DNA from: JBBSUX01 sp038234045
Lineage (GTDB): Bacteria > Pseudomonadota > Gammaproteobacteria > Burkholderiales > Burkholderiaceae_C
Direction of reading: 5' to 3'
DNA: 31,954 nucleotides
NCBI GenBank assembly: GCA_038234045.1
Contig: JBBSUX010000004.1
Span: forward strand, 1-31,954
Under the pieces are notes generated by a model. It ran no database searches. It had not been told where the DNA came from and saw nothing but the letters and a program-made list of their open reading frames with translations. Within the stretch, counting starts at the first letter, position 1. Every line of letters begins with the position of its first letter. The translations under genes were made by a program, and so were the position numbers. Positions 7,150 to 15,277 of this stretch are shown here, one piece after another.

Positions 7150-9216
7150 ATGCCTGCAGCCAACACCATCCAATTTCCCACCGCTGCGCCGGTGATCGGC
7201 CAGCGAATTCCCGCGCGCCTGCGCACCGCCATTGCCGGATGCCTGCTGGCGTGCGCTGGCGGCTGGGCGCTGGCGCAGCCGGCTGTCGCCAGTCCGCAAG
7301 GACAGACGGATGTTCCCAGTCGCATCGCGAGCATTGATGTCCTGCAGGGCAGTGCGCATGTCCAGAGCCCGTACGACGCCGCGCCGCGGGTAGCGGACGC
7401 GTCCTGGCCCCTCACCACGGGCGACCAGGTGTGGACGGATGGGTCTTCGCGGCTCGAGCTCAACACAGGGGGCGCGTCGCTGCGGCTGGATGGCTCGACC
7501 ACCGTCGAGCTCACACAACTTGATGACCGCACGGCGCAGATCAAGCTCACACGAGGCACCATTTCCGTGTCTGTGCGGGACGTGGCCGAAGGTGAGCGGT
7601 ACGAGATCGACACTCCCAATCTGGCGCTGGTATTGACTGAGCCCGGAGAGTGGCGCATTGACGTGGACGCGGGCCAGGGCATTACCCGCGTAGGCGCGCG
7701 CCAAGGCCGGGGCACCCTGTATGGCGAAAGCGCCGAAGCGCAAACCGTGGCCGCACCCGACCGGCATGATTACGTCGGCCGTAATCTTGCGCAGACGCAG
7801 GGCTTGCGTAACTTGGCCAATGACGATTTCGAGCGCTGGACCCTGGCGCGCGAAAACGCGCTGAACCAGTCTGTTTCGGCCCGCTATGTCTCCTCCGACA
7901 TGCCCGGCATCCAGCGGCTCGACAGCTATGGCTCCTGGCAGCAGGATGGATCGCTCGGCGCTGTCTGGTTCCCGCGCGTCACCCAGACCGACTGGGCTCC
8001 GTATCGCTACGGCCGCTGGGACTGGGTTCAGCCCTGGGGATGGACTTGGGTGGACGATGCGCCCTGGGGTTTCGCGCCATCGCATTACGGCCGCTGGACG
8101 CAGATCAACACGCGCTGGGCTTGGGTACCGGGCCGTGTGCCGCACCGCAGGCCTACCTATGCACCTGCGCTCGTCGTCTTCGTGGGCAACCCCGGCGGAA
8201 GCGGCTCCATCACGCTGGCGGGTGGCTCACCAGCCGTGGCATGGTTTCCGCTCGCGCCGGGCGAGGCATGGCGCCCGCCCTACTACGCAACTGCTGCTTA
8301 TGTTGCGCGCCTGAACCGGGGCCGCGACAGCACCGACTACCGTTTTCATTCGCATCCATCCGCTGTGACCGCCTGGCGCACTGACGATTTTGGCCGGCGT
8401 CACAGCCAGCGGCCTTCCTACCAATTGGTTGGCGCGGCCGCGCTGGCGAGTGCTCGCCCCATTGGCGTGCCCCATGTCGCTCCCCAATGGGCGCGCGGAC
8501 CTGGGTTTGAGCGCACCACATGGCGCGGCCCGCAAGCTAATCCCGACGCCAGCCTTTCAGACCGGGTGCGCCAGGCCGAATGGGCGCGCAATCAGCAGGC
8601 GCTGGAAGCCCGCCAGCAGGATGCGATCCGCCGCCAGCAAGACTTGCTCGCAGCGCAGCAACAATTCCAGCCAGGCTATGGCAGTGCTCCGCAGCAATTT
8701 GCGCGCGACGACAACTGGCGCCGGCGCAATGGTTATGACAACAATGATCGCGACCGTTATCGCGGGGCCGACCACGGCGATGATGGCGACAGGCGCTGGA
8801 ACGGTGGACGCCGCGACGGTGACCATGGCCACAGCAACGGCAACGATCGACAGTGGAACAACAACCGCCAAGCGGATGAACAACGCCGTCGGGTTGAAGA
8901 GGAACAACGCCACATGCAGGACCAGCAACGCCAGATCCGCGACCAGCAACGTCAGTCGGCAGAGCAGCAGCGCCAGAACGGAGAACGCCAACGCGACCGC
9001 AACCAGCAGTTGCGCAATGAAGAGGAAGTACAGCGCCGGCAGCAAGACCTGCAGCGGCGTCAAATCGAGGCCGGGAGGGTGCCGAGCCCGCAGCAGCAAA
9101 ACGAGCAGCAGATGCGGATTCAGCAGCAGCAGAACCTTCGGCAGCTCGAGCGCAACCGGCGCACCGGCAGCGATGTGTTTGTTCCGCCGGTCACTAACCC
9201 GAACGACCGGCCCTGA
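7150..9216 (+). CDS. Exported FecR / DUF6600 domain protein with Gln/Arg-rich C-terminus
   Basis: 688-residue predicted exported protein. ATG at 7150 is chosen over TTG at 7141 because GAGG lies about 10 bp upstream and a signal-like segment follows (TAIAGCLLACAGGWALAQ, about residues 26-43). A FecR-like beta domain is at about residues 55-200 (DQVWTDGSSRLELNTGG, LTRGTISVSVRD). A Trp/Tyr-rich DUF6600 region with a near-repeated YGRWDWVQPWGWTW motif spans about 260-340. From about 470 to 660 the protein is rich in Gln, Arg, Asn and Glu, and probably forms coiled coil or is disordered. No FecI sigma factor or TonB receptor gene lies nearby, so a FecIR role is unlikely. Function is unknown; cell-envelope association is inferred. 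Confidence 0.82.
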   Translation: MPAANTIQFPTAAPVIGQRIPARLRTAIAGCLLACAGGWALAQPAVASPQGQTDVPSRIASIDVLQGSAHVQSPYDAAPRVADASWPLTTGDQVWTDGSSRLELNTGGASLRLDGSTTVELTQLDDRTAQIKLTRGTISVSVRDVAEGERYEIDTPNLALVLTEPGEWRIDVDAGQGITRVGARQGRGTLYGESAEAQTVAAPDRHDYVGRNLAQTQGLRNLANDDFERWTLARENALNQSVSARYVSSDMPGIQRLDSYGSWQQDGSLGAVWFPRVTQTDWAPYRYGRWDWVQPWGWTWVDDAPWGFAPSHYGRWTQINTRWAWVPGRVPHRRPTYAPALVVFVGNPGGSGSITLAGGSPAVAWFPLAPGEAWRPPYYATAAYVARLNRGRDSTDYRFHSHPSAVTAWRTDDFGRRHSQRPSYQLVGAAALASARPIGVPHVAPQWARGPGFERTTWRGPQANPDASLSDRVRQAEWARNQQALEARQQDAIRRQQDLLAAQQQFQPGYGSAPQQFARDDNWRRRNGYDNNDRDRYRGADHGDDGDRRWNGGRRDGDHGHSNGNDRQWNNNRQADEQRRRVEEEQRHMQDQQRQIRDQQRQSAEQQRQNGERQRDRNQQLRNEEEVQRRQQDLQRRQIEAGRVPSPQQQNEQQMRIQQQQNLRQLERNRRTGSDVFVPPVTNPNDRP

Positions 9217-9238
9217 ACCCGGACGCGGGGGCTGCGCT

Positions 9239-10624
9239 TTAGCTCCCCGCCACCTTCATCCGATTCACCAGCACCGAGCCAACCTGCTTGGCACCATAGT
9301 TGTAGGCATCGGCGCCGATCGCCTCGATGCCCTTGAACATGGTCTTGAGATTGCCGGCAATGGTGATCTCGTGCACCGGAAATGCGATGCGGCCTTTTTC
9401 TACCCAAAAGCCGCTGGCTCCGCGTGAATAGTCGCCCGTGACAGGGTTCACGCCCTGACCCATCAGTTCAACGACGAACAAGCCCGTGCCGAGCTTTTTC
9501 AACATGGCGGGAAGATCGTCCGTCGCTTGCGTGAGGCGCGAGGTCATCGTCAGGTTGTGCGAACCGCCAGCGTTGCCTGTCGTCTTCAGGCCGAGCTTGC
9601 GCGCCGAGTAACTGCCGAGAAAATAGCCCAGCACCCGGCCCCGCTCCACTACCGAGCGTGCCTGCACCGTGACGCCTTCGTTGTCGAAAGGCGAACTGCC
9701 TTTGCCGCGCAGCACGAACGGGTCTTCAAAAACATCGATATGCGCCGGAAAGATCCGCTTGCCGACCGAGTCGGGAAGGAAACTGCTCTTGCGATAGAGC
9801 GATCCGCCGCTTATGGCTTTGACGAACGAACCGAGCAAACCAGACGCGAGAGTCGATTCGAAAAGCACCGGGCATTCGGTCGTGGCGATCTTGCGCGATT
9901 TCAGGCGCGATAGCGCGCGTTCAGCGGCGTAGCGGCCCACCGCTGAAGGACTTGCCAACTCGTCGGCCGCTCGCATCGAGCTGTACCAGGCATCGCGCTG
10001 CATGTCGTTGCCGCGCCCCGCAATCGGAGCCACCGAAAGGCTGTGCCGCGAGGTGGAATAAGCACCCCGAAAACCATGGGTGTGCGCGCTGAAGAAATGT
10101 GACTGCTGCGCCGAGACGCTGGCGCCTTCGCTGTTGGTGATGCGCCGGTTGGTGGCAAACGCCGCGGCCTCGCACTCCAGCGCCAGAACGGCTGCGCGTT
10201 CACTGTCGATATCCCAAGGATGGAACAAGTCCAGATCAGGATGCTCCACCGCGATATCGGCTTCGTCGGGCAGCCCTGAGGCGGGATCTTCGGCGGTAAA
10301 GCGCGCGATATCGTAGGCCGCCTGAACCGTTTGCCGTATTGCAGCAGCCGAATAATCGGACGTGCTGGCATCGCCGCGGCGCTGACCCACGTACACCGTA
10401 ATGCCGAGCGATTTGTCGCGATTGCGCTCGACCGTCTCAAGCTCGCCCTTGCGAACGTTGACGCTCAGACCGGCATCCTCGGAGGCATACGCGGCTGCGT
10501 CGGTCGCACCGAGCTTTTTGGCGTGGGCGATCGCGATATCCACCAGATCCTCGAAATACGCGCGGCTGTAGGAAAATCCGCTGCTGGCGCGGGCGTCGGG
10601 GGTACGGGGAGTTGGCTTGTTCAT
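9239..10624 (-). CDS. pmbA: Metalloprotease accessory subunit PmbA (TldE)
   Basis: 461-residue PmbA/TldE protein, partner of TldD in the heterodimeric metalloprotease that processes small peptides such as microcin precursors and CcdA. The ATG at 10624 gives MNKPTPRTPDARASS and then the conserved YFEDLVDIAIAHAKKLGATDAAAYASEDAG. Further family segments are DKSLGITVYVGQRRGDASTSD, LLGSFVKAISGGSLYRKSSFL, FDNEGVTVQARSVVERGRV, the C-terminal TGDYSRGASGFWVEKG and ITIAGNLKTMFKGIEAIG. The HExxxH metal site of TldD is absent, as expected for the E subunit. tldD is not in the window. It converges on the FecR-like gene with only 22 bp between stops, and is divergent from darP. Confidence 0.94.
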   Translation of the reverse strand: MNKPTPRTPDARASSGFSYSRAYFEDLVDIAIAHAKKLGATDAAAYASEDAGLSVNVRKGELETVERNRDKSLGITVYVGQRRGDASTSDYSAAAIRQTVQAAYDIARFTAEDPASGLPDEADIAVEHPDLDLFHPWDIDSERAAVLALECEAAAFATNRRITNSEGASVSAQQSHFFSAHTHGFRGAYSTSRHSLSVAPIAGRGNDMQRDAWYSSMRAADELASPSAVGRYAAERALSRLKSRKIATTECPVLFESTLASGLLGSFVKAISGGSLYRKSSFLPDSVGKRIFPAHIDVFEDPFVLRGKGSSPFDNEGVTVQARSVVERGRVLGYFLGSYSARKLGLKTTGNAGGSHNLTMTSRLTQATDDLPAMLKKLGTGLFVVELMGQGVNPVTGDYSRGASGFWVEKGRIAFPVHEITIAGNLKTMFKGIEAIGADAYNYGAKQVGSVLVNRMKVAGS

Positions 10625-10639
10625 GTCGGCAGCTATGAT
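10612..10639 (+). promoter_or_regulatory. Candidate promoter for darP-mog
   Basis: TTGGCT (10612-10617) and TATGAT (10634-10639) with a 16-bp spacer, overlapping the 5' end of the divergent pmbA gene. It would give darP a leader of about 160 nt. The match is fair and the long leader leaves room for other promoters. Confidence 0.4.
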
Positions 10640-10805
10640 ACTTGCGGCCTCTTCGCCGCGTCGCTGGCAGGCTGATGTTCCGATCCGGATCGTGCATCCC
10701 GCCGTCATTCAGACAGCGTCCGAAGCGCCCCACCCGCTTCCTGATGGCTACGCCGTACCCGGTGCAAGCGCTGCGCCCTGGCTTTTTTTCATCTTCTCTT
10801 GCCCC

Positions 10806-11492
10806 ATGTCCCGCAAACCCACCAAAGGCTATTTCGTTCAAGGCCACTTCGTAGCAGAAGGCAGCGAACTCGACCTGGAGCTCAAGCGTGAACTCAAAGG
10901 CACCGACGGCTCGAGTCGCACCGACCTCAAACGCGAAAGCACTGAACTGCAAGCGCTTGGCGAAGAGCTGCTAACGCTGCGCACCGACCTGCGCGCGGCG
11001 CTCGGGCTGTCGGACAAGCTCATCGATGCGCTCGATGAGGCCAAGCGCATCACCAACTTTGAAGGCCGCAGACGGCAAATGCAGTTCGTCGGCAAGTTGA
11101 TGCGAAAGCTCGACGAGGACACAGTTGCAGCGGTGCGGGCTGCGCTGGAAACGCAGCATCGCGGATCAGCCGAAGAGCGCCTTACGCTCCGCGAAGCCGA
11201 GACCTGGCGTGACGCGCTGATTGGGGAATCTGACGATGTGATGCAGCGCTGGATGGAACAATTCCCCGCGACGGACAGCCAGCAACTGCGCGCCCTCATC
11301 CGGCAGGCCCGCAAGGATGCGGTTCCGCAAAAGGAGCAGCAGCCCGGCGAGCCTGTGCGCCATGGCCGCGCCTACCGGGAGGTTTTCCAGCTGGTGCGTG
11401 CGGCGCTAGGAGACGTGGGCGACGCTGATGCGGACACCGCCGGCACTGGCAACTCGGAAGATGGCGATGGCGATGACTCTGCTGAATCGTGA
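10806..11492 (+). CDS. darP: Ribosome-associated protein DarP (YjgA, DUF615)
   Basis: 228-residue DUF615 protein. In E. coli, DarP (YjgA) binds late 50S ribosomal precursors and helps assembly. ATG at 10806 is chosen because the conserved part starts at MSRKPTKGYFVQGHFV; the frame is open back to 10617 without family similarity. Family features are SRTDLKRESTELQALGEELL, LDALDEAKRITNFEGRRRQMQFVGKLMRKLD and RGRAYREVFQLVR near the C-terminus. The last 25 residues are acidic and low in complexity (DADTAGTGNSEDGDGDD). It is divergent from pmbA and 59 bp ahead of mog, an arrangement I recall from other Burkholderiales. Confidence 0.9.
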   Translation: MSRKPTKGYFVQGHFVAEGSELDLELKRELKGTDGSSRTDLKRESTELQALGEELLTLRTDLRAALGLSDKLIDALDEAKRITNFEGRRRQMQFVGKLMRKLDEDTVAAVRAALETQHRGSAEERLTLREAETWRDALIGESDDVMQRWMEQFPATDSQQLRALIRQARKDAVPQKEQQPGEPVRHGRAYREVFQLVRAALGDVGDADADTAGTGNSEDGDGDDSAES

Positions 11493-11551
11493 TCGCGTGC
11501 CAGCGACCTCGCTTGATCTCACGCACTGAATAAAAACTGTTTCTCTCCGCG

Positions 11552-12259
11552 ATGCCTTCGACCCCCCACAGCACCTCGCCTCAATCGATTTCAAACGGAC
11601 AGCCGCTCGCTACCGCAGGCGAAACGCCATCCAGCAGCCCCGGCGACGGTGCCGGCTGGCCGCTCGTAAAAATCGGCATCGTGTCGATCAGCGACCGCGC
11701 GTCTGCCGGTGTCTATGCCGATCAGGGTCTGCCTGCACTTCAGCAATGGCTCTCCCGCGCGCTGAGGAATCCGATTGCATTCGAATCCCGCCTGATTCCG
11801 GATGATCTGAAAACCATCAGCGCGACGCTGGCCGAGCTGGTCGATGTGGCGCACTGCTCATTGGTGCTAACCACCGGCGGCACCGGCCCCGCCCCGCGCG
11901 ACGTGACGCCCGAGGCCACCCTGGCGGTAGCCGACCGCATCCTGCCGGGTTTCGGCGAACAGATGCGCCAGATCAGCCTGGCCTTCGTTCCCACCGCCAT
12001 CCTGTCGCGCCAGGTGGGCGTGGTGCGCAAGATGAGCCTGATCCTCAATCTGCCGGGCCAGCCCAAAGCCATCGCCCAGACGCTGGAAGGTTTGCGCGGC
12101 GATGCAGATACCGGGCGTGCCGCTGTGCCCGGGATCTTCGCCGCAGTGCCGTACTGCATTGATCTGATCGGCGGACCGTATCTGGAGGCGGATGCATCGG
12201 TCTGCGCGGCGTTTCGTCCCAAGGCAGCGCGGCGCAGCTCGCCACCGGTTGCCGACTGA
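11552..12259 (+). CDS. mog: Molybdopterin adenylyltransferase Mog
   Basis: Activates molybdopterin by adenylation before molybdenum insertion, so it serves molybdoenzymes such as NasA at the start of the window. The MoCF-binding fold starts at about residue 38 (WPLVKIGIVSISDRAS); LVLTTGGTGPAPRDVTPEAT is the signature, and LILNLPGQPKAIAQTLEGL is the C-terminal motif. The total of 235 residues is longer than a typical Mog of about 195, because of a Ser/Pro/Gly-rich N-terminal extension of about 37 residues. No in-frame ATG lies closer to the domain, so the extension is either real or the start is non-canonical. It is co-directional with darP. Its 3' end faces cysE across a double hairpin (12291-12337). 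Confidence 0.91.
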   Translation: MPSTPHSTSPQSISNGQPLATAGETPSSSPGDGAGWPLVKIGIVSISDRASAGVYADQGLPALQQWLSRALRNPIAFESRLIPDDLKTISATLAELVDVAHCSLVLTTGGTGPAPRDVTPEATLAVADRILPGFGEQMRQISLAFVPTAILSRQVGVVRKMSLILNLPGQPKAIAQTLEGLRGDADTGRAAVPGIFAAVPYCIDLIGGPYLEADASVCAAFRPKAARRSSPPVAD

Positions 12260-12277
12260 TATTTAAGAAAATGATGA

Positions 12278-12337
12278 ATGAAAAGTTCCTGTAGCGCTTT
12301 TTCCATAAGCGCTACTAGCTATCATTTTTGATAGCTA
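12278..12337. repeat. Dispersed 47-bp repeat, copy C, with an added hairpin, between convergent mog and cysE
   Basis: The best-preserved copy (repeat 12278-12324, reverse orientation) and the reference for the family. It holds a perfect 9-bp stem GTAGCGCTT/AAGCGCTAC (12291-12299, 12307-12315). A second perfect 9-bp stem follows: TAGCTATCA-tttt-TGATAGCTA (12316-12337). It sits between two gene 3' ends and probably works as a bidirectional transcript end. Confidence 0.75.
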
Positions 12338-12392
12338 TCAATAGGTAACCGAACCTCCGCGGTTTTACCCCCGCTGCACTAGGGCGCTGGTT

Positions 12393-13172
12393 TCACTTGC
12401 CAATGAGCTGGCTCAGGCGTTCGCGCTCGGCGGCAAAATCCTCACGGCAACCGGCGCCTGCCGGCACGCAGTCGCTGTCACCACGGCGCGCGGACAAGGC
12501 CTCCACCGCCTGCCAGAGCAAAGCGATCTGCTGTTCCTGCGACGATGCGTTATCGATCAGCCCGCGCATCGCCAGCGAAAGCGGGTCGTCCTGCTCGGTG
12601 ATGCCGTAGGCCGAAAACCCCAGCTTCGACGCCGTCGCCTCGCGCCGCGCACGGTCGTCGGCCTGGATGATGCGAGCGGGAATACCCACCGCCGTCGCCC
12701 CCGCCGGCACCGGCTTGATGACGACCGCATTGCTGCCGATGCGCGCGCCGTCGCCCACGGTGAAACCGCCCAAGACCTTGGCCCCGGCGCTCACCACAAC
12801 ATCGCGGCCCAGCGTCGGATGCCGCTTGGCACCCTTGTAGAGTGATGTTCCGCCGAGCGTCACGCCTTGATAGATGGTGCAGCCATCGCCGATTTCGGCG
12901 GTCTCGCCCACCACCACGCCCATAGCATGGTCGAAGAACACGCGCTCACCGATGAGCGCCCCAGGATGAATCTCGATGCCCGTGAGCCAGCGGGAAACGT
13001 GCGAGATAAAACGGCCCGACCACTTCCAGCCGTGCGTCCAGCACCAGTGCGCCGGGCGATGCCACATGACGGCATGCAGCCCGGGATAGCAGGTGAGGAC
13101 TTCCCAGCGGCTGCGCGCGGCCGGGTCGCGGTCGAGGATGCATTGGATGTCGGAGCGCAGGCGGGAGAACAT
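12393..13172 (-). CDS. cysE: Serine O-acetyltransferase CysE
   Basis: Acetylates L-serine with acetyl-CoA, the committed step of cysteine synthesis. The protein has 259 residues from ATG at 13172 (MFSRLRSDIQCILDRDPAARS); the open frame extends to 13550 but there lies inside trmJ in another frame. An N-terminal helical part is followed by a left-handed beta-helix of hexapeptide repeats at about residues 65-165. FFDHAMGVVVGETAEIGDG holds the catalytic His82 with Asp81; VTLGGTSLYKGAKRHP and GIPARI are also characteristic. It is the shorter CysE type with a short N-terminal helical domain. The C-terminal 60 residues are variable. It follows trmJ on the same strand after 100 bp. Confidence 0.95.
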   Translation of the reverse strand: MFSRLRSDIQCILDRDPAARSRWEVLTCYPGLHAVMWHRPAHWCWTHGWKWSGRFISHVSRWLTGIEIHPGALIGERVFFDHAMGVVVGETAEIGDGCTIYQGVTLGGTSLYKGAKRHPTLGRDVVVSAGAKVLGGFTVGDGARIGSNAVVIKPVPAGATAVGIPARIIQADDRARREATASKLGFSAYGITEQDDPLSLAMRGLIDNASSQEQQIALLWQAVEALSARRGDSDCVPAGAGCREDFAAERERLSQLIGK

Positions 13173-13272
13173 GAAAAGGAAGAACGAAAAGTCGGAAAGG
13201 AAGTTGGAAATGAGAACAACGGCAGGCAGTTCGCTCGGGCGGCCCTTCGCGCAAGCCGGCAGATGGCGCAGT

Positions 13273-14034
13273 CTATCGGGGCTGGCGCGATGCTTGCGAC
13301 ATCGCTTTGGCAACACCGCGCAGGATGTGGATTTCCTCCGGCGTGAGCTGCGCCCGGTTAAACAGTTGCTGCAAGCGCGGCATGAGCTTTTTCGGCGCGC
13401 CGGGATCGAGAAAGCCGATGTCGGCGAGCGAGCGCTCCCAGTGCTCCAGCATGCCGGCGACCTGGCGCGCATCGGCCCGGGCTGGGAGGACGGACGCAGT
13501 TGACGCAGGTAGTGAGCCAGCCGTGTCACCCGCCCCCTCAACGAACCCACCGAGCGCGAGCCGCCATTCGTAGGCGACGAGCTGAACCGCTGCGCCGAGA
13601 TTCAACGAGCCGAACTTGGGATCGGTGGGAATCGACAGCGCCACATCGCAGCGGTAAACGTCCTCGTTCTGCATGCCAAAGCGCTCTGAGCCGAAAAGAA
13701 AAGCCACACCTTCTTCTGTGCCGGTGGCGCCCAAGGGCTCCAGATGATCCCGCGGCGTGCGCGTGGGTGGGCCGAAATCACGGGGAATCATGGCGGTGGC
13801 GCAGAGATGCGTCATGCCGTCGAGAGCCTCATCAAGCGTTTCAACGATGCGTGCGTTCTTCAGCACATCGAGAGCGCCGCTGGCCCGCTGGATGGTTTCT
13901 TCGCGCCGCAACACATTGGGCCAGCGCGGAGCCACCAGCACCAGATCGTTGAAACCCATGGTGCGCATGGCGCGCGCTGTGGCGCCGACATTGCCGGCAT
14001 GGCTGGTGTTGATCAGGATGAATCGGGTGCGCAT
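13273..14034 (-). CDS. trmJ: tRNA (cytidine/uridine-2'-O-)-methyltransferase TrmJ
   Basis: SPOUT-class methyltransferase, 253 residues; TrmJ 2'-O-methylates position 32 of several tRNAs. ATG at 14034 gives MRTRFILINTSHAGNVGATARAMRT, the canonical N-terminus. The knot motifs FLFGSERFGMQNEDV and LSIPTDPKFGSLNLGAAVQLVAYEWR are intact. The C-terminal region (LEHWERSLADIGFLDP...LTPEEIHILRGVAKAM) is the helical extension that marks TrmJ. A Gly/Ala/Ser-rich linker separates the two parts. It is divergent from suhB with 145 bp between starts, and upstream of cysE. Confidence 0.93.
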   Translation of the reverse strand: MRTRFILINTSHAGNVGATARAMRTMGFNDLVLVAPRWPNVLRREETIQRASGALDVLKNARIVETLDEALDGMTHLCATAMIPRDFGPPTRTPRDHLEPLGATGTEEGVAFLFGSERFGMQNEDVYRCDVALSIPTDPKFGSLNLGAAVQLVAYEWRLALGGFVEGAGDTAGSLPASTASVLPARADARQVAGMLEHWERSLADIGFLDPGAPKKLMPRLQQLFNRAQLTPEEIHILRGVAKAMSQASRQPR

Positions 14035-14179
14035 GGGAAGCCGCCAAAGCGACACGGACGTTGGGCGACGCGTAAAATTAGCGCCCATTGTCGCCGCCCG
14101 CATCGCCGGGCTCCATCGCCCCTGCCGCAGCGCCACCAGCGCCCGCACGCGATTCGCCCTGTCGCTCCTCACACAATCC

Positions 14180-15223
14180 ATGTCGTCTCCCAATCTGCAT
14201 CCCATGCTCAACGTGGCCGTCAAGGCCGCCCGCGCCGCCGGCGCCATCATCAACCGCGCGGCGCTCGACGTGGAAGCGGTCCGCATCTCGCAGAAGCAGG
14301 TGAACGACTTTGTGACCGAGGTGGACCATGCCTCGGAAGCAGCCATCATCGAGACGCTGCTCACCGCTTATCCCGGCCACGGCATCCTGGCCGAAGAGTC
14401 CGGCAGCGAGCACGGCGCCAAGGATTCGGACTACGTCTGGATCATCGATCCGCTCGACGGCACCACCAATTTCATTCACGGCTTTCCGGTCTATTGCGTG
14501 AGCATCGCGCTGGCGGTTAACGGCAAGGTCGAGCAGGCCGTCGTCTACGACCCGAGCCGCAACGATCTTTTTACCGCCACGCGCGGCCGCGGCGCCTACA
14601 TGAACGACCGGCGGCTACGGGTCAGCAAGCGAACCCGCCTGCACGAAAGCATGGTGTCCACCGGCTTCCCGTTCCGCCCGGGTGACAACCTGCAGCAGTA
14701 CCTGCTCCTCATGGGCGAGGTAATGCAACGCACCGCCGCCATGAGGCGCCCAGGTGCCGCAGCGCTGGATCTGGCCTACGTGGCCGCTGGCTTCACCGAA
14801 GCATTCTTCGAAAAGGGCCTGTCGCCTTGGGATGTGGCTGCCGGTTCACTGCTGGTCACCGAGGCCGGTGGTCTCGTCGGCAACTACACCGGCGAAGCGG
14901 ACTTCCTGCATCAGAGTGAATGCCTCGCAGGATGCCCGAAGATTTACGGCCAGATGGTGGCGCTGCTGGCGCCGCATTCGAAGTTTGCCGGGGTCGACGC
15001 AAAGCGCGGTATTTCAGAAAGCCTGCGCGCCCACCATGTTGGGGCGGCTTCTGACGATCCGGCAACATCTGCGCAGAAGGCATTGGAGGTGGGCGGGACC
15101 GTCACTACGGCTGGTAGCGCTGAAGCCGCCGGTGCATCAGCGGACACGGCACCCGCTCCGGCTCCTGCGCCGCGGCGCCTGACCCGTATCCGCAAGCCGG
15201 AAACGCCACCGGCCAGACACTAA
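14180..15223 (+). CDS. suhB: Inositol monophosphatase family protein SuhB, with C-terminal extension
   Basis: Mg-dependent phosphatase of the IMPase family; in E. coli SuhB also joins the NusA/NusB/NusG rRNA antitermination complex. Metal-site motifs are intact: AEES at residues 71-74, WIIDPLDGTTNFIHG at 87-101 (Asp90, Asp93) and SPWDVAAGSLLVTEAGG at about 215-231 (Asp218). ATG at 14180 starts the conserved MLNVAVKAARAAGAI region after 8 residues. The protein has 347 residues, while the family is usually about 265; the extra 75 or so residues are Ala/Pro/Ser/Thr-rich and end in a basic RLTRIRKPE segment. The frame is clean throughout, so the tail seems genuine, though its use is unknown. It is divergent from trmJ. 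Confidence 0.92.
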   Translation: MSSPNLHPMLNVAVKAARAAGAIINRAALDVEAVRISQKQVNDFVTEVDHASEAAIIETLLTAYPGHGILAEESGSEHGAKDSDYVWIIDPLDGTTNFIHGFPVYCVSIALAVNGKVEQAVVYDPSRNDLFTATRGRGAYMNDRRLRVSKRTRLHESMVSTGFPFRPGDNLQQYLLLMGEVMQRTAAMRRPGAAALDLAYVAAGFTEAFFEKGLSPWDVAAGSLLVTEAGGLVGNYTGEADFLHQSECLAGCPKIYGQMVALLAPHSKFAGVDAKRGISESLRAHHVGAASDDPATSAQKALEVGGTVTTAGSAEAAGASADTAPAPAPAPRRLTRIRKPETPPARH

Positions 15224-15277
15224 GCGCGAGCGGTTGAGTCGACTCGCCAGCCCGCAGACAGCAAGCGGCTTTTTTCC

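Noticed and set aside
8560..9140. CAG/CAA-rich stretch that looks like a tandem repeat array
   Set aside because: It encodes the irregular Gln/Arg-rich coiled-coil tail; there is no constant repeat unit, so it is neither a CRISPR nor a satellite.
8390..9427. 345-codon plus-strand frame overlapping the FecR-like gene and pmbA
   Set aside because: It crosses two recognised genes in another frame; its Thr/Ala/Ser-rich sequence results from frame-shifted reading of the Gln/Arg-rich tail.
13173..13550. Upstream extension of the cysE frame
   Set aside because: The extension reads Arg/Ser-rich sequence inside trmJ; the conserved CysE N-terminus begins at 13172.
14062..14087. TAAAAT flanked by TGGGCG/CGCCCA between trmJ and suhB, considered as a divergent promoter
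   Set aside because: No -35 at suitable spacing on either strand; the arms are short and could be chance in GC-rich DNA.
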